A DNA stretch of 53,001 nt from Acidimicrobiales bacterium (GTDB lineage Bacteria; Actinomycetota; Acidimicrobiia; Acidimicrobiales; RAAP-2). Position 1 is the stretch's first letter, and each line of letters starts with the position of its first letter. The DNA is taken from positions 1 through 53,001 of the forward strand of contig JANXWA010000010.1 of NCBI GenBank assembly GCA_025351385.1, in the 5' to 3' direction. This document shows, piece after piece, positions 16,081 to 24,616 of the stretch. The notes under the pieces are model-generated. The model did not search any database and was not told the origin of the DNA. It worked only from the letters and a program-made list of their open reading frames with translations. Both the position numbers and the translations under genes were made by a program.

Positions 16081-16976
16081 TGAGGGTGCTCGAGAGGATC
16101 GGTCGGACGCTCCTGCGGGTGTCCAAGTTCCTGCGCCGCGATAAGAAGGCGATGGCTGGAGCGATCATCCTCTTCGTGCTGCTGGTGATCACGGCCTTCC
16201 CGAGCTGGTTCACCCCGCACGACCCCTCGGCCGAGATCTACACCCCCGGCACTGGCGTCTCGTGGAACCACCTCTTGGGTACGACGTCGTTCGGCCAGGA
16301 CGTCTTCTCCCAGGTCATGGCCGGCACCCGCCAGTCGGTCCTGATCGCGCTGATCGTGGGCTTCCTCTGCACCATCCTCTCGGTCATTATCGGGATCACC
16401 GCGGCCTACACCGGGGGCTGGGTCGACGACACGCTGTCGCTGTTGACCGACGTCGTACTCGTCATCCCGACGTTCCCGCTCATCATCGTCATCGTCGGCT
16501 ACGTCAAGAGCGCGGGGTTCTGGCTGATGGTCTTCGTTCTCGTCTTCACCGGCTGGTCCTACGGCGCGCGCCAGCTCCGCGTCCAGGCGCTCTCGCTGCG
16601 CAACCGTGACTACCTGCTGGCCGCCAAGGCCCGCGGCGAGTCCAGCTGGTACGTCATTTTCGTCGAGCTGATCCCGCCGATGACGTCGCTCATTGTCGCC
16701 AATTTCCTCGGCACCTCGCTCTACGCCGTGCTCGCCGCGTCCGGCCTGCAGTTCGTCGGACTGGGCAACATCAACGAGCAGTCCTGGGGGACCATGCTCT
16801 ACTGGGCGCAGAACAACGAGGCGCTTCAGACCGGACTTCCGTTGTGGGCCCTGGCACCGGGCGTCGCGATCGCCGTGCTCGGCAGCGGGCTGGCGCTACT
16901 CAACTACGCCTTCGACGAGGTGGCGAACCCGGCGCTTCGCCCCGTGCGCGCGACGAAGATCAAGGCTGTCTCGTGA
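16080..16976 (+). CDS. ABC transporter permease, DppC/OppC family
   Basis: A 298-residue permease with an N-terminal cytoplasmic segment, a first helix (MAGAIILFVLLVITAFPSWF) and five further helices. HLLGTTSFGQDVFSQVMAGT is the OppC_N-type signature, and the EAA loop NRDYLLAAKARGESSWYVIF sits at about 178-197. It pairs with the DppB-like protein. The stop overlaps the start of the first ATPase gene as GTGA. Confidence 0.92.
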   Translation: MRVLERIGRTLLRVSKFLRRDKKAMAGAIILFVLLVITAFPSWFTPHDPSAEIYTPGTGVSWNHLLGTTSFGQDVFSQVMAGTRQSVLIALIVGFLCTILSVIIGITAAYTGGWVDDTLSLLTDVVLVIPTFPLIIVIVGYVKSAGFWLMVFVLVFTGWSYGARQLRVQALSLRNRDYLLAAKARGESSWYVIFVELIPPMTSLIVANFLGTSLYAVLAASGLQFVGLGNINEQSWGTMLYWAQNNEALQTGLPLWALAPGVAIAVLGSGLALLNYAFDEVANPALRPVRATKIKAVS

Positions 16977-17944
16977 CCGGACCCGTCCTCCAGGTGCGCA
17001 ACCTGCGCGTCGAGTATGCGACGCCCTCCGGTCCGGCCCAGGCCGTCGAGGACGTCTCGTTCGACCTCGCCCAGGGCGAGTTCCTCGCGATCGTCGGTGA
17101 GTCGGGCTGTGGCAAGTCCACCCTGCTCTTCGCCGTCGCGCAGCTACTCACCTACCCGGGCAGCCTGGCGGGCGGATCGGTGCTGTTCGACGGCGTCGAC
17201 TTCACGTCGCTCAGCCCCGAAGAGCTGCGCCAGCACCGCTGGCGTGACATCTCGGTCGTCATGCAGAGCGCGATGAACGCGCTCAACCCGACGCTCACCA
17301 TCGCCGCGCAGTTGGCCGACGCCTGTCGCGCCCACACCGACTGGAACGACGAGAGGATCGAGCAACGCTCGGCCGAGGTCCTCTCGATGGTGGCGATCGA
17401 CCCCGTCCACCTCAAGAGCTACCCCTTCCAGCTCTCGGGCGGCATGCGCCAGCGCGCGATGATTGCGATGGCGCTGCTCTTGGAGCCCAAGCTCGTGATC
17501 ATGGACGAGCCGACGTCGGCCCTCGACGTCGTGGCCCAGCGGTCCCTGATGCACCAGGTCGAGACGCTGCGACGCCAGCTCGGTTTCGCCGTCATCTTCG
17601 TCACCCACGACATGAGCGTGGTGTCGCACTACTCGGACCGCCTCGCCGTCATGTACGCCGGGGAGGTGGTGGAACTCGGACCGACGCGCGAGGTCTTCGA
17701 CCACCCGGAGCATCCCTACTCTCGGGGACTTATGGAGGCCTTCCCGTCGCTGTTGGGCGAACGGCGCCAACTCACGGGCATCGCCGGCAACCCGCCGTCG
17801 CTCGTGAACCCACCAGTGGGCTGTCTCTTCGCCGATCGCTGCGCCCACGCCAACGACGAGTGCCGAACGGTGCGACCCGAGCTGATCACCTACGGCGAGC
17901 ACCAGGTCCGCTGCCACCTCGTGGCGAGGAGTAAGCAGCCATGA
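16973..17944 (+). CDS. ABC transporter ATP-binding protein, DppD/OppD family
   Basis: A 323-residue ATPase. Walker A is GESGCGKST, the signature is LSGGMRQRAMIAMAL, Walker B is LVIMDEPTSALD, and the switch His is in VTHDMSV. The C-terminal oligopeptide-type extension has the Cys-rich pattern GCLFADRCAHANDEC, which binds an iron-sulfur cluster in related proteins. GTG 16973 is the start because it overlaps the permease stop (GTGA) and begins with the family N-terminus MTGPVLQVRNLRVEY; an in-frame start 43 codons earlier lies inside the permease gene. It works as a heterodimer with the next product. Confidence 0.92.
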   Translation: MTGPVLQVRNLRVEYATPSGPAQAVEDVSFDLAQGEFLAIVGESGCGKSTLLFAVAQLLTYPGSLAGGSVLFDGVDFTSLSPEELRQHRWRDISVVMQSAMNALNPTLTIAAQLADACRAHTDWNDERIEQRSAEVLSMVAIDPVHLKSYPFQLSGGMRQRAMIAMALLLEPKLVIMDEPTSALDVVAQRSLMHQVETLRRQLGFAVIFVTHDMSVVSHYSDRLAVMYAGEVVELGPTREVFDHPEHPYSRGLMEAFPSLLGERRQLTGIAGNPPSLVNPPVGCLFADRCAHANDECRTVRPELITYGEHQVRCHLVARSKQP

Positions 17945-18906
17945 ACGGGCCGATTCTTCGGGTCCAGGGGATGACGAGGCTCTTTCGCGTGGGGGGGTTC
18001 CGCTCGCACGGCCAGCTCCACGCCATCGACGACGTCAGCTTCGAGGTCGCCCCGGGCGAGATCGTCGCGCTGGTGGGAGAGTCCGGCTCGGGCAAGTCGA
18101 CCATCGCGCGGGTCCTCGCCGGCCTCTACCCGCCGACGTCGGGCACGTTCGTCTTCGAGGGCAAGGCCGTGGGTCGTCACGAGAGCCGCGCGGTGCGCGG
18201 CGACATGCCCATGGTCTTCCAGGACCCTTTCGGCTCGATCAACCCGGTGCTGCGCGTCGGTCACGGCCTCCTACGCTCGCTGAAGCTCCACCGCCCGGAC
18301 GTCGCGAAGGCCCAGCGATTCGCCGAGGCGGTGAGGCTCGTCGAGAAGGTGGGCCTGACTCCCGGCGACGAGGTCCTGCGGCGCTACCCCCACGAGCTCT
18401 CCGGCGGCCAGCGGCAGCGCCTCGGCTTCGCCCAGGCCCTCGCGTCGCGCCCGTCGTTGATCCTCGCCGACGAGCCGGTCTCGATGCTCGACGTCTCGAT
18501 CCGCATCGGGCTACTCAACGTCATGAAGGAGCTGCGCGACTCCGAGCGCGTCTCGTTGCTCTACATCACCCACGACCTCGCGAGCGCGCGCTACGTCGCC
18601 GACCGCATGATCGTGCTGTACGCGGGGCGCATCGTGGAGGAGGGCACGACCGACGAAGTCATCGGCTCTCCCCAGCACCCCTACACGCGCCTGTTGATGT
18701 CCTCGGCACCGGACCCGTACCTGGCGCCGACGACCTTCGAGGGCGACGACCTCGGTGAGCCGCCCAAGGTCATCGATCCCGGGCCGGGCTGTCGGTTCGC
18801 CCCCCGATGCCCCCTCGCCATGGACGTCTGCCGATTGAGCACCCCGGAGTTCGTCGCGGTGTCGCTGACCCACAGGGCGGCCTGCTACGCGGTGGAGGTG
18901 CCGTGA
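17941..18906 (+). CDS. ABC transporter ATP-binding protein, DppF/OppF family
   Basis: A 321-residue partner ATPase with Walker A GESGSGKST, signature LSGGQRQRLGFAQAL, Walker B LILADEPVSMLD and ITHDLAS. The C-terminal Cys motif GCRFAPRCPLAMDVC is intact. The ATG overlaps the previous stop (ATGA) and its own stop overlaps the hexosaminidase GTG (GTGA). The unbroken chain of overlaps ties the importer and the GH20 gene into one mRNA, which is the best evidence that the importer carries a hexosamine-containing sugar. Confidence 0.92.
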   Translation: MNGPILRVQGMTRLFRVGGFRSHGQLHAIDDVSFEVAPGEIVALVGESGSGKSTIARVLAGLYPPTSGTFVFEGKAVGRHESRAVRGDMPMVFQDPFGSINPVLRVGHGLLRSLKLHRPDVAKAQRFAEAVRLVEKVGLTPGDEVLRRYPHELSGGQRQRLGFAQALASRPSLILADEPVSMLDVSIRIGLLNVMKELRDSERVSLLYITHDLASARYVADRMIVLYAGRIVEEGTTDEVIGSPQHPYTRLLMSSAPDPYLAPTTFEGDDLGEPPKVIDPGPGCRFAPRCPLAMDVCRLSTPEFVAVSLTHRAACYAVEVP

Positions 18907-20429
18907 CCAGCCTCGTCCCTCGACCGCGCAGCGTCATCGAGCACCCCGGCACGGTCACCTGGGTGTCGCCCCTACGGGTCTCGGTGGACCGGGTCTTTCG
19001 CGGCGTGGTCGAACTCTTCGGCGACGACCTGCGGGTCTCGGTCGGCTGGGACGTGGTCATTGGCGACGCCGAAGGCCCGGACCTCGACGTCCGTCGCGAT
19101 GACTCCCTGGGTGATGAGGCGTTCCGCCTGCGCGTCGGTGCGACGACGACGATCGAGGCGAGCACCGCGGCCGGCGTCGCCTACGCGCTGACCGTCCTGC
19201 GCCAACTCGGTCCGGCCGCGCTGTGGTCGACGACGGCGACGACGCTGGACTCGGCGCAACTGGCCTGCGTGGAGGTCGTCGACGGCCCTCGATTCGGGTG
19301 GCGGGGGATCCACCTGGACGTCGCGCGGCACTTCTTCGACGTCGCCACGGTCTGTCGCCTGATCGACCAGATCGCCGCGCATCGACTCAACAAGCTGCAC
19401 CTGCACCTGAACGACGACCAGGGCTGGCGCGTCGAGGTGCCGACGTGGCCCCGCCTGACCGAGGTCGGGTCGCGGCGCCGATCCTCACCGGTCGGTTACG
19501 AGGACCTCCAACTCGACGACGACGTTGTCCACGGGGGCTACTACAGCGCCGAGGACCTCGAGACGATCCGACTCCACGCCGCGCGACGGATGGTCCAGGT
19601 AATCCCCGAGATCGACCTGCCCGGCCACGCCCAGGCGGTCATCGCGGCGTACCCCGAGCTGGGCAACGTCACCGAGCCCCTCGAGGTATGGACGCGTTGG
19701 GGGATCTCCGAGCACGTGCTGAACGTTGGACCGAAGGCGCTCTCCTTCGCCCAGGAGGTCGTTCGCTACGTCGCGGGTCTCTTCCCGGGCAGTCCGGTGC
19801 ACATCGGTGGCGACGAGTGCCCGACCATCGAGTGGGAGAGCAGCGCGGCGGCGCTGGCCGTGATGCTCGAGCACCGGTTCATCGACGCCCGCCAGCTCCA
19901 GGGCCTCTACACCGAGCGTCTCGCCACGGCGCTCGCCGCCGACGGTCACGAGGTCGTCGCCTGGGACGAGGTGCTCGACGCGCACGTCCCGCCGGGCACG
20001 ATCATTGCCGCCTGGCGTCACGTCTCCAAGGGGACCGAGGCCGCACGACGGGGCCTCGATGTCGTCATGGCCCCGATGGAGTTCCTCTACTTCGACTGGC
20101 TGAGCAGCGACCACGCTGACGAGCCGGTCGCCGTCACCCCGCAACCGTTCTTCACAACCTGGGAGAAGGTCTACGGCTTCTCCGTCATCCCGTCGGACCT
20201 CGAGCCCGAGTTCCACCATCACGTGCGCGGCACGCAGGCCCAACTGTGGACCGAGTACATCGCGTCGCGCGACCACCTTGACTACATGGCCTTCCCGCGG
20301 ATCGCCGCGTTCGCCGAGGTCGCCTGGGGCACGACGGGCGACGTCGACGAGTTCCGCGGCCGTCTGGAGGGCCACCTTGATCGCCTCGCCGCGATGGGCG
20401 TTCGTTTTCGACCCCTCGACCCCGCGTGA
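18903..20429 (+). CDS. Beta-N-acetylhexosaminidase, GH20
   Basis: A 508-residue enzyme. After an N-terminal GH20b-like alpha/beta domain comes the TIM barrel: FGWRGIHLDVARHFF, then the catalytic pair D304-E305 in HIGGDECP, then WDEVLDAH. Family GH20 releases terminal GlcNAc or GalNAc by substrate-assisted catalysis. No signal peptide is visible, so the enzyme should be cytoplasmic and act on imported oligosaccharides such as chitobiose. The GTG start overlaps the DppF stop; an upstream in-frame start at 18807 would lie inside the ATPase gene. Its own stop overlaps the next gene. Confidence 0.92.
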   Translation: MTSLVPRPRSVIEHPGTVTWVSPLRVSVDRVFRGVVELFGDDLRVSVGWDVVIGDAEGPDLDVRRDDSLGDEAFRLRVGATTTIEASTAAGVAYALTVLRQLGPAALWSTTATTLDSAQLACVEVVDGPRFGWRGIHLDVARHFFDVATVCRLIDQIAAHRLNKLHLHLNDDQGWRVEVPTWPRLTEVGSRRRSSPVGYEDLQLDDDVVHGGYYSAEDLETIRLHAARRMVQVIPEIDLPGHAQAVIAAYPELGNVTEPLEVWTRWGISEHVLNVGPKALSFAQEVVRYVAGLFPGSPVHIGGDECPTIEWESSAAALAVMLEHRFIDARQLQGLYTERLATALAADGHEVVAWDEVLDAHVPPGTIIAAWRHVSKGTEAARRGLDVVMAPMEFLYFDWLSSDHADEPVAVTPQPFFTTWEKVYGFSVIPSDLEPEFHHHVRGTQAQLWTEYIASRDHLDYMAFPRIAAFAEVAWGTTGDVDEFRGRLEGHLDRLAAMGVRFRPLDPA

Positions 20430-21436
20430 CCCTCGACGACGGCTTCATCGTCTCCATGATGCGCACGTTCTGCGCGCCGCCGACCGACGAGGCAATCGAG
20501 CGCATCCGATCGCTCACCACCCGGGAGTTGGCGATGACCCTGTCGCGGCTGCGCGTTGAGGAGAACGACGTCCTCGAGGTCACGGCCCCGTGGGACGCCT
20601 TCCGACGTGACGGCGAGTGGCTCGACCTGCTCGCCGCGCTGGTCGTGACCATCGAGCGGGACCGCGGCGACGTCGACGCTCCGTTGCCGATCTGGCCCGA
20701 CCTGGACGAGTCCGGCGCGCCGGGGAGGTTTCTTTACCTCTACCTGTTCGCGTTGTGCGCGGCGGGGATGGAGGAGTTCTTGGCGCGCGAGGGATGTCCC
20801 GAGCACGTGGTCGAGGGCACCCTCGGTGTGCTGGCCCGTCACGTCGCGATCCACCGGCGAAAGCACGCGTCTGTCGGCGTCGACGCCGGCTGGTGGATGC
20901 TGCCCACCCTGCGCGGAGAGATCGTCGATGTCGGCTGCCTCCAATACCACCGCGTCAACTTGGGCGTCGGCACCTTGTCGCCGAGCCCCTGGTACTCCGA
21001 CGACGACGTGGCGAGAATGGGCGTGGGGTTTCGCCACGGTGACCCGTCGGTCGGCATCCACATCCCCGATCGCGCGCCGATCACCCCCGAGCGGCTCGAC
21101 CAATCCTTCGCCGAGGCCCGCGAGGTGCTGGGGCGGCTGTGGCCGGTAGCGCAGCGCCGATTGGCGACGTGCCAGACGTGGATGCTCGACGACCACCTCG
21201 CGCGCTACCTGTCCGAGACCAGCAACATCCTCGCCTTTCAGCGGCGCTTCACGCTGTTGCCGGTGTGGGTCGAGGACGACGCGGATACCCTCGAGTTCGT
21301 CTTTCGAAGTCCCGGTACGGCGATGGCCGACCTGCCTCGCACGACCACGCTGCAGCGTGCGATATTGGACGTGCTCGAGAGCGGTGGTCACTGGCGGGCC
21401 CGCACGGGCTGGCTCGACTTCGACGGAGTGTCCTGA
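20426..21436 (+). CDS. Acyltransferase-domain protein (NAT_N plus GNAT_C type)
   Basis: A 336-residue protein resembling the 'acyltransferase domain-containing' family with an N-terminal NAT_N and a C-terminal GNAT-like domain. Matching blocks include ARHVAIHRRKHASVG, LQYHRVNLGVG, VGIHIPDRAPITPE, TCQTWMLDDHLARYL, NILAFQRRFTLLP and a C-terminal TTTLQRAILDVL...HWRARTGWL. The domain names are from memory and should be checked. Members have no established substrate that I know of. The GTG start overlaps the GH20 stop (GTGA), so the product is expected to act on the amino sugar or its oligosaccharide. Confidence 0.6.
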   Translation: MTLDDGFIVSMMRTFCAPPTDEAIERIRSLTTRELAMTLSRLRVEENDVLEVTAPWDAFRRDGEWLDLLAALVVTIERDRGDVDAPLPIWPDLDESGAPGRFLYLYLFALCAAGMEEFLAREGCPEHVVEGTLGVLARHVAIHRRKHASVGVDAGWWMLPTLRGEIVDVGCLQYHRVNLGVGTLSPSPWYSDDDVARMGVGFRHGDPSVGIHIPDRAPITPERLDQSFAEAREVLGRLWPVAQRRLATCQTWMLDDHLARYLSETSNILAFQRRFTLLPVWVEDDADTLEFVFRSPGTAMADLPRTTTLQRAILDVLESGGHWRARTGWLDFDGVS

Positions 21437-21514
21437 GCGAGCGCTGTGACCTGAGATTCAATTGCATCTGAACCCGGGATATCTGTCAGAAACTCCCAAT
21501 TTCGTCGACATCCT

Positions 21515-21535
21515 TGTGAGAAAATCACATAGAGT
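21515..21535 (+). promoter_or_regulatory. deoR operator and -10 element
   Basis: TGTGA-N5-TCACA (21515-21529) is a perfect inverted repeat ending directly before the -10-like TAGAGT (21530-21535). The deoR ATG follows after six bases. The geometry matches the tetR promoter in this window and suggests autorepression. I did not find another copy of the full motif in front of the ROK or transporter genes. Confidence 0.55.
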
Positions 21536-21541
21536 TGTCCG

Positions 21542-22327
21542 ATGGACACCAAGACCCGAAGGGCGACGATCGCGGAACGACTGAGGCTCGAGGGCGAAGC
21601 CTCGATCGTGGAGCTGGCGGCGATGTTCGGCACGTCGGAGATGACGATCCGTCGCGACCTCGACCTGTTGGAGGTGAAGGGACTGGCCCGGCGCGCGCGC
21701 GGTGGGGCCATCGCGGTGCAGAGCCGATCGTTCGAACCGCCGATCCTGCAGCGCGCGACCCACATGGCCCTGGCGAAGCGCCGAATTGGCGCCGCCGGCG
21801 CCGAGCTGTTGCGCGAGAACGAGACCGTCGTGCTCGACGTCGGCACGACGACCCACGAGATGGCCAAGGCCATCCACCCCGACCTGCACGTCACGGTGAT
21901 CACGAGCTCTCTCTTGATCGCGACCGAGCTCAGCACCAAGCCCCGGGTGCGCACGATCGTCTCGGGTGGTGTCGTTCGCCACGGCGAGATGAGCCTCGTC
22001 GGGGCGCGGGCCGAGTCCTCCTACGACGACCTCAACTGCGACACCGTGTTCCTCGGCGTCGCCGGCATCAGTGACGCCAAGGGCGTCAGTGAGTACAACC
22101 TCGACGACGCCAAAGTGAAGCAGGCGGCTATCGCCTCGGGCCGGCGCATCGTCGTGCTGGCCGACTCCTCCAAGCTCGGCCAAGTGGCCTTCGTCACCGT
22201 GGCGCCGATGAGGGTGATCGACCTCGTGATCACTGACGCCGGCCCGGAGAACCCGGTCGTGCGATCGATCAAGAAGCAGGGAATCGAGGTGCTTCACGTG
22301 GAGCCCGCGCAAAAGGAGAATGACTGA
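21542..22327 (+). CDS. DeoR-family transcriptional regulator
   Basis: A 261-residue sugar-responsive regulator. The N-terminal winged helix (RRATIAERLRLEGEASIVEL, then TSEMTIRRDLDLLEVKGLAR with the DeoR signature) is followed by a DeoRC sensor domain with VVLDVGTTTHEMAK and FLGVAGISDAKGVSEYNLDD. DeoR proteins bind a sugar phosphate made by the pathway they control. It probably represses its own three-gene operon and perhaps the transporter operon upstream. The ATG sits six bases after the -10, fitting a leaderless mRNA. The stop shares a base with the start of the BtpA-family gene (TGATG). Confidence 0.9.
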   Translation: MDTKTRRATIAERLRLEGEASIVELAAMFGTSEMTIRRDLDLLEVKGLARRARGGAIAVQSRSFEPPILQRATHMALAKRRIGAAGAELLRENETVVLDVGTTTHEMAKAIHPDLHVTVITSSLLIATELSTKPRVRTIVSGGVVRHGEMSLVGARAESSYDDLNCDTVFLGVAGISDAKGVSEYNLDDAKVKQAAIASGRRIVVLADSSKLGQVAFVTVAPMRVIDLVITDAGPENPVVRSIKKQGIEVLHVEPAQKEND

Positions 22328-23130
22328 TGACGCGTTTCCGTTCGATCTTCCCGGACGTAGCCCGTCCGCTCATCGCCATGGCCCACGTGCCGCCGCTGCC
22401 GGGCACGCCGCTCTACGACGCCGCCGCCGGGGTCCAGGGCCTCATCGACCACGTGAAGCGCGACACCGAGCTGCTGCTCGACGGCGGCTTCGATGCGATC
22501 CTCTTCTGCAACGAGGGTGACCGCCCCTACCAGCTGCACGCCGGCCTCGAGGCGTCGGCCGTCATGGCCCGTGTCGCGACCGAGTGCCGACCGACCGACC
22601 GGCCCTTCGGCGTCGACTTCCTCTGGGACGCCCAGTGCGCCCTCGCGATCGCGGTCGGCACCGGGGCGTCGTTCATGCGCGAGGTCGTCACCGGCTCGTG
22701 GGAGTCCGACATGGGCGCCTGGAACCCGGACGTCGCGACCCTGCTGCGCGACCGGCGCCGCTTCGGCCGTGACGACCTGGCGATCTTCGCCAACATCACC
22801 CCCGAGTTCGCCAGTTCGACCGGACAGCGCACCCCGGCCCAGATCGCGCAGTCGACCGTCGTGTCGAGCCTCGTGGACGTCATCCTCGTCTCGGGTCCAA
22901 TGGCCGGCAGCGAGCCCGACGTGCGCACCGTCGCCGAGGTGCGCGAGGCCCTCGATCCGTCGGTGCCGGTCCTGCTCAACACCGGTTCCAAGGCCGAGAC
23001 GATCAAGGAGTACTTCAAGTACGCGAACGGCTGCATCGTCGGCAGCTACCTGAAGCGAGACGGCTACACGTGGAACGAGGTGGACCCCGAACGTGTGAAA
23101 CGATTCGTAGATGCCGCCCGCAGTGCCTGA
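22327..23130 (+). CDS. BtpA/SgcQ-family TIM-barrel protein
   Basis: A 267-residue protein of the BtpA family: PLIAMAHVPPLPGTPLYD at the start, FDAILFCNEGDRPY, PFGVDFLWDAQCALAIAV, FMREVVTGSWESDMG, VSGPMAGSEPDV and a final VPVLLNTGSKAET...GCIVGSYLKRDG. BtpA was first linked to photosystem I stability in cyanobacteria, but bacterial SgcQ-type members occur in sugar operons and look like phosphate-binding TIM barrels (the GCIVGSYLK end resembles a phosphate site). A lyase, aldolase or epimerase role in this pathway is plausible but unproven. It overlaps the FGGY kinase gene by 20 bases. Confidence 0.8.
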   Translation: MTRFRSIFPDVARPLIAMAHVPPLPGTPLYDAAAGVQGLIDHVKRDTELLLDGGFDAILFCNEGDRPYQLHAGLEASAVMARVATECRPTDRPFGVDFLWDAQCALAIAVGTGASFMREVVTGSWESDMGAWNPDVATLLRDRRRFGRDDLAIFANITPEFASSTGQRTPAQIAQSTVVSSLVDVILVSGPMAGSEPDVRTVAEVREALDPSVPVLLNTGSKAETIKEYFKYANGCIVGSYLKRDGYTWNEVDPERVKRFVDAARSA

Positions 23131-24616
23131 ACCAAGTCGACGACTTCTCCTCGGGATCGACATCGGCTCGTCGGGCGTGAAGGCGGTCCTGCTCGACGCC
23201 ACCGAGGGCATCGTCGCCTCCGCGAAGCGTGACGTCGCGATGTACTGCGACCACCCCGGTTGGGCCGAGGCCGACGCGAACGAGTGGTGGGAGACCGTCG
23301 GCGCACTCGTGCCGGAGCTGCTGGCGTCGGCCCACGTCACCAGCGCCGACGTCGCGGGGGTGGCGACGACGGGGATGGTGCCCGCGATTCTCTGTCTCGA
23401 CGCGCAGGGCCGACCGCTCCGTCGCGCGATCCTCCAGAGCGACGCCCGCGCCACTGACGAGATCCGCGAGATTGGTGAGGCTCTGGGTGACCTCGACCTG
23501 TTGGCGCTCACCGGCTCCGTTCTCTCTCAGCAGTCGGTCGCGCCGACGGCCCTGTGGCTCTCGCGCCACGAGCCCGACGTCTGGTCGAGGACCGCCTCGA
23601 TCCAGGGCTCGTACGACTGGCTGGCCCGACGGCTCGGGGCCCTCGCGCACGTCGAGCACAACTGGGCGATCGAGAGCGGCCTCTACGACATGGACCTCGC
23701 GCCTCTCGCCGCCATGCAGGAGGTCACCGACATCCGGTGGCCCGTCCTCTTGGACGTGCGCACGCCCGCCAGCCTGGTGGGCGAGGTCAGCGCCGACGCG
23801 GCCGAGGCGACCGGTCTGGCCACCGGGACGGCCATCGTCGTCGGCGGAGCCGACCACGTGCTCTCCGCCTACGGCGCCGGACTCGTCAACCAGGGTGACT
23901 GCCTCGTCAAGCTGGGCGGCGCGAGCGACATCCTCGTGGTGAGTGACTCGGTGTTCCTCGACGCCCGCCTCTACCTCGACAGTCATCCGATGGAGGGCAA
24001 GTGGCTGCCCAACGGCTGCACGGCGACGGCCGGTTCGCTCCTGCGCTGGGAGCAGGCGATCTTCAGTGGAGCACCGCTCGACGAGCTCGACGCGCAGGCC
24101 TCGTCGAGCGGCCCCGGCGCCCTCTTGGCGCTGCCGTACTTCCTGGGCGAGAAGACGCCGCTGCACGACCCCGATCTTCGAGGGGTGCTGCTCGGTCTCA
24201 ATCTGACGACGACCCGTGGTGACATCCACCGCGCCTTCCTCGAAGGGATCGCCTACGCCGTGCGGTCCCACTTCGAGGTCTTCGCCGAGGGCGGCCTCGA
24301 GGTCGGCACGACGAGGATCACGAACGGCGGGTCCAAGTCGCGCCTGTGGCGAGAGATCCTCGCGAGCGTGCTGGACCGCGACCTCGTCTCGATCGTCGAC
24401 CACCCCGGTGCCTCCTACGGCGCGGCGGTCATCGCCGGCCTCGGGGTCGGGGTGATCAACGACTGGTCCTACGTGGCGGGCTCGCTGGCGTCGGGCGAGA
24501 CGATCTCACCGAACCGCGGTCAGGTGGCGCTCTACGACGAGCGCTATGGCCAGTACCGGGAGCTCACCATCGCGACGAGGCCGTTCTCGCACGCGTTGGC
24601 CCGCGCCAACCGCTAG
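23111..24616 (+). CDS. FGGY-family carbohydrate kinase
   Basis: A 501-residue ASKHA kinase. The N-terminal domain opens with LLLGIDIGSSGVKAVLLDA; the catalytic base region is IQGSYDWLARRLG and GGADHVLSAYGAG; the C-terminal domain has YFLGEKTPLHDPDLRGVLLGL and the ATP motif RITNGGSKSRLWREIL. The layout is closest to xylulokinase-like members; the substrate cannot be read from sequence. As the last gene of the deoR-btpA operon it probably phosphorylates a ketose, polyol or acid that the BtpA protein then uses. Its TAG shares the palindrome CTAG with the convergent gene. Confidence 0.88.
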   Translation: MPPAVPEPSRRLLLGIDIGSSGVKAVLLDATEGIVASAKRDVAMYCDHPGWAEADANEWWETVGALVPELLASAHVTSADVAGVATTGMVPAILCLDAQGRPLRRAILQSDARATDEIREIGEALGDLDLLALTGSVLSQQSVAPTALWLSRHEPDVWSRTASIQGSYDWLARRLGALAHVEHNWAIESGLYDMDLAPLAAMQEVTDIRWPVLLDVRTPASLVGEVSADAAEATGLATGTAIVVGGADHVLSAYGAGLVNQGDCLVKLGGASDILVVSDSVFLDARLYLDSHPMEGKWLPNGCTATAGSLLRWEQAIFSGAPLDELDAQASSSGPGALLALPYFLGEKTPLHDPDLRGVLLGLNLTTTRGDIHRAFLEGIAYAVRSHFEVFAEGGLEVGTTRITNGGSKSRLWREILASVLDRDLVSIVDHPGASYGAAVIAGLGVGVINDWSYVAGSLASGETISPNRGQVALYDERYGQYRELTIATRPFSHALARANR

